From positions 6,510,001 to 6,574,000 of the forward strand of contig NC_063256.1 of NCBI RefSeq assembly GCF_019578655.1: 64,000 bases of DNA, in the 5' to 3' direction. Within the stretch, counting starts at the first letter, position 1. Each line of letters begins with the position of its first letter. Made by a program: the position numbers and the translations under genes. Under the pieces are notes generated by a model. That model saw nothing but the letters and a program-made list of their open reading frames with translations. It did no database searches and was not told where the DNA came from. This document shows positions 63,623-64,000 of the stretch, in pieces. Origin of the DNA: Ricinus communis. Lineage: Eukaryota > Streptophyta > Magnoliopsida > Malpighiales > Euphorbiaceae.

Positions 63623-64000
63623 TTTTAATTTGCTTGTTCGTCATTTAATTATGTTATACGAGGAAATGTTTTCAGTACCGAAGATATTGACTTAAAATAT
63701 AAAAGTCAAATTTCAAGTTAACTTTGAAATTTGTACTCTTTTCTTCTTTCCCCTGCATACAATAAAGCATTTGAAACTTGCATATAAGTATATTAACTGG
63801 GTTTTATCTGGAAATATATCAAATAGGTCCCATACATGAAACGTAATTAGTGATCTGTCGTTATTATGAATGGGCAAGTTGCGTTTCATATCTTTGATCT
63901 AATTAAAACTTCTGATCAATGCCCTATACAATTCAAAATCAAAATGAACAAACGATACTTCTATGAATTAAAATATTGTGCAGATTATATAAATAAAAGA

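Larger units (their letters stand above)
57011..64000. other. Gene-poor AT-rich region
   Basis: Nearly 7 kb with no supportable gene on either strand. ORFs are short, unrelated and without codon structure. A moderately GC-balanced patch at 60440-60910 (pyrimidine-rich, CACCACCACC words) could be a promoter or leader of something beyond the window or a remnant. A CCACGTGG G-box lies at 62517-62524. An (AT)n run fills 63585-63614. The block 59030-60300 has retroelement-like wording (see separate entry). Confidence 0.55.

Overview
The window is nuclear DNA of a eudicot plant. Genes carry many GT-AG introns, introns and spacers are very AT-rich with microsatellites, and the products include plant-specific families. 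The rosid-like gene order would suit a Malpighiales genome, but I cannot name the species from the sequence alone. No organelle, viral or bacterial gene block was seen.

Layout: 1-1340 holds the 5' end of an RF298/RF4-type RING E3 ligase gene on minus, cut by the window edge. 5337-6996 (+) is a two-exon CW zinc-finger/MBD protein (MBD4 type). 22911-8122 (minus) is a complete 21-exon PIEZO mechanosensitive channel gene whose spliced frame closes at 2,482 aa. It lies head-to-head with RPH1 (23764-24733, +). An mTERF (BSM/RUG2 type, 27846-26272, minus) lies head-to-head with ABP1 (28886-31540, +). RRP4 of the RNA exosome follows (35499-32298, minus), then GATL4 (39329-40381, +), an uncharacterised 268-aa protein (42455-41649, minus), ribosomal protein L6 (45813-43882, minus), a BSD-domain protein (47345-48646, +) and the m6A demethylase ALKBH10 (56646-50479, minus). 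From 57 kb to the end there is no gene I can support, only AT-rich DNA with possible transposon remains.

All exon structures were built by hand from splice consensus, frame continuity and recalled family sequences. Every assembled CDS has a length divisible by three and no internal stop. The genes do not form a pathway. Several are linked by shared intergenic control regions: PIEZO/RPH1 and mTERF/ABP1 are divergent pairs, and RRP4 and RPL6 have telo-box plus site II (TGGGCY) promoters typical of growth-coupled genes.

The most informative large-scale signal is gene order. Neighbours here correspond to genes that, from memory, lie in three separate Arabidopsis blocks (At1g0335x-0336x, At2g4806x-4808x, At4g0294x-0300x), so the window looks like a less fractionated version of the ancestral segment. 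I found no clear new biological system. The best candidates for a second look are two hAT-like insertions with near-matching 8-bp target duplications, a GC-AG intron in ALKBH10, a probable 3'UTR intron with an open exon behind the mTERF gene, upstream ORFs in the mTERF and GATL4 leaders, and the uncharacterised protein gene at 41.6-42.5 kb.
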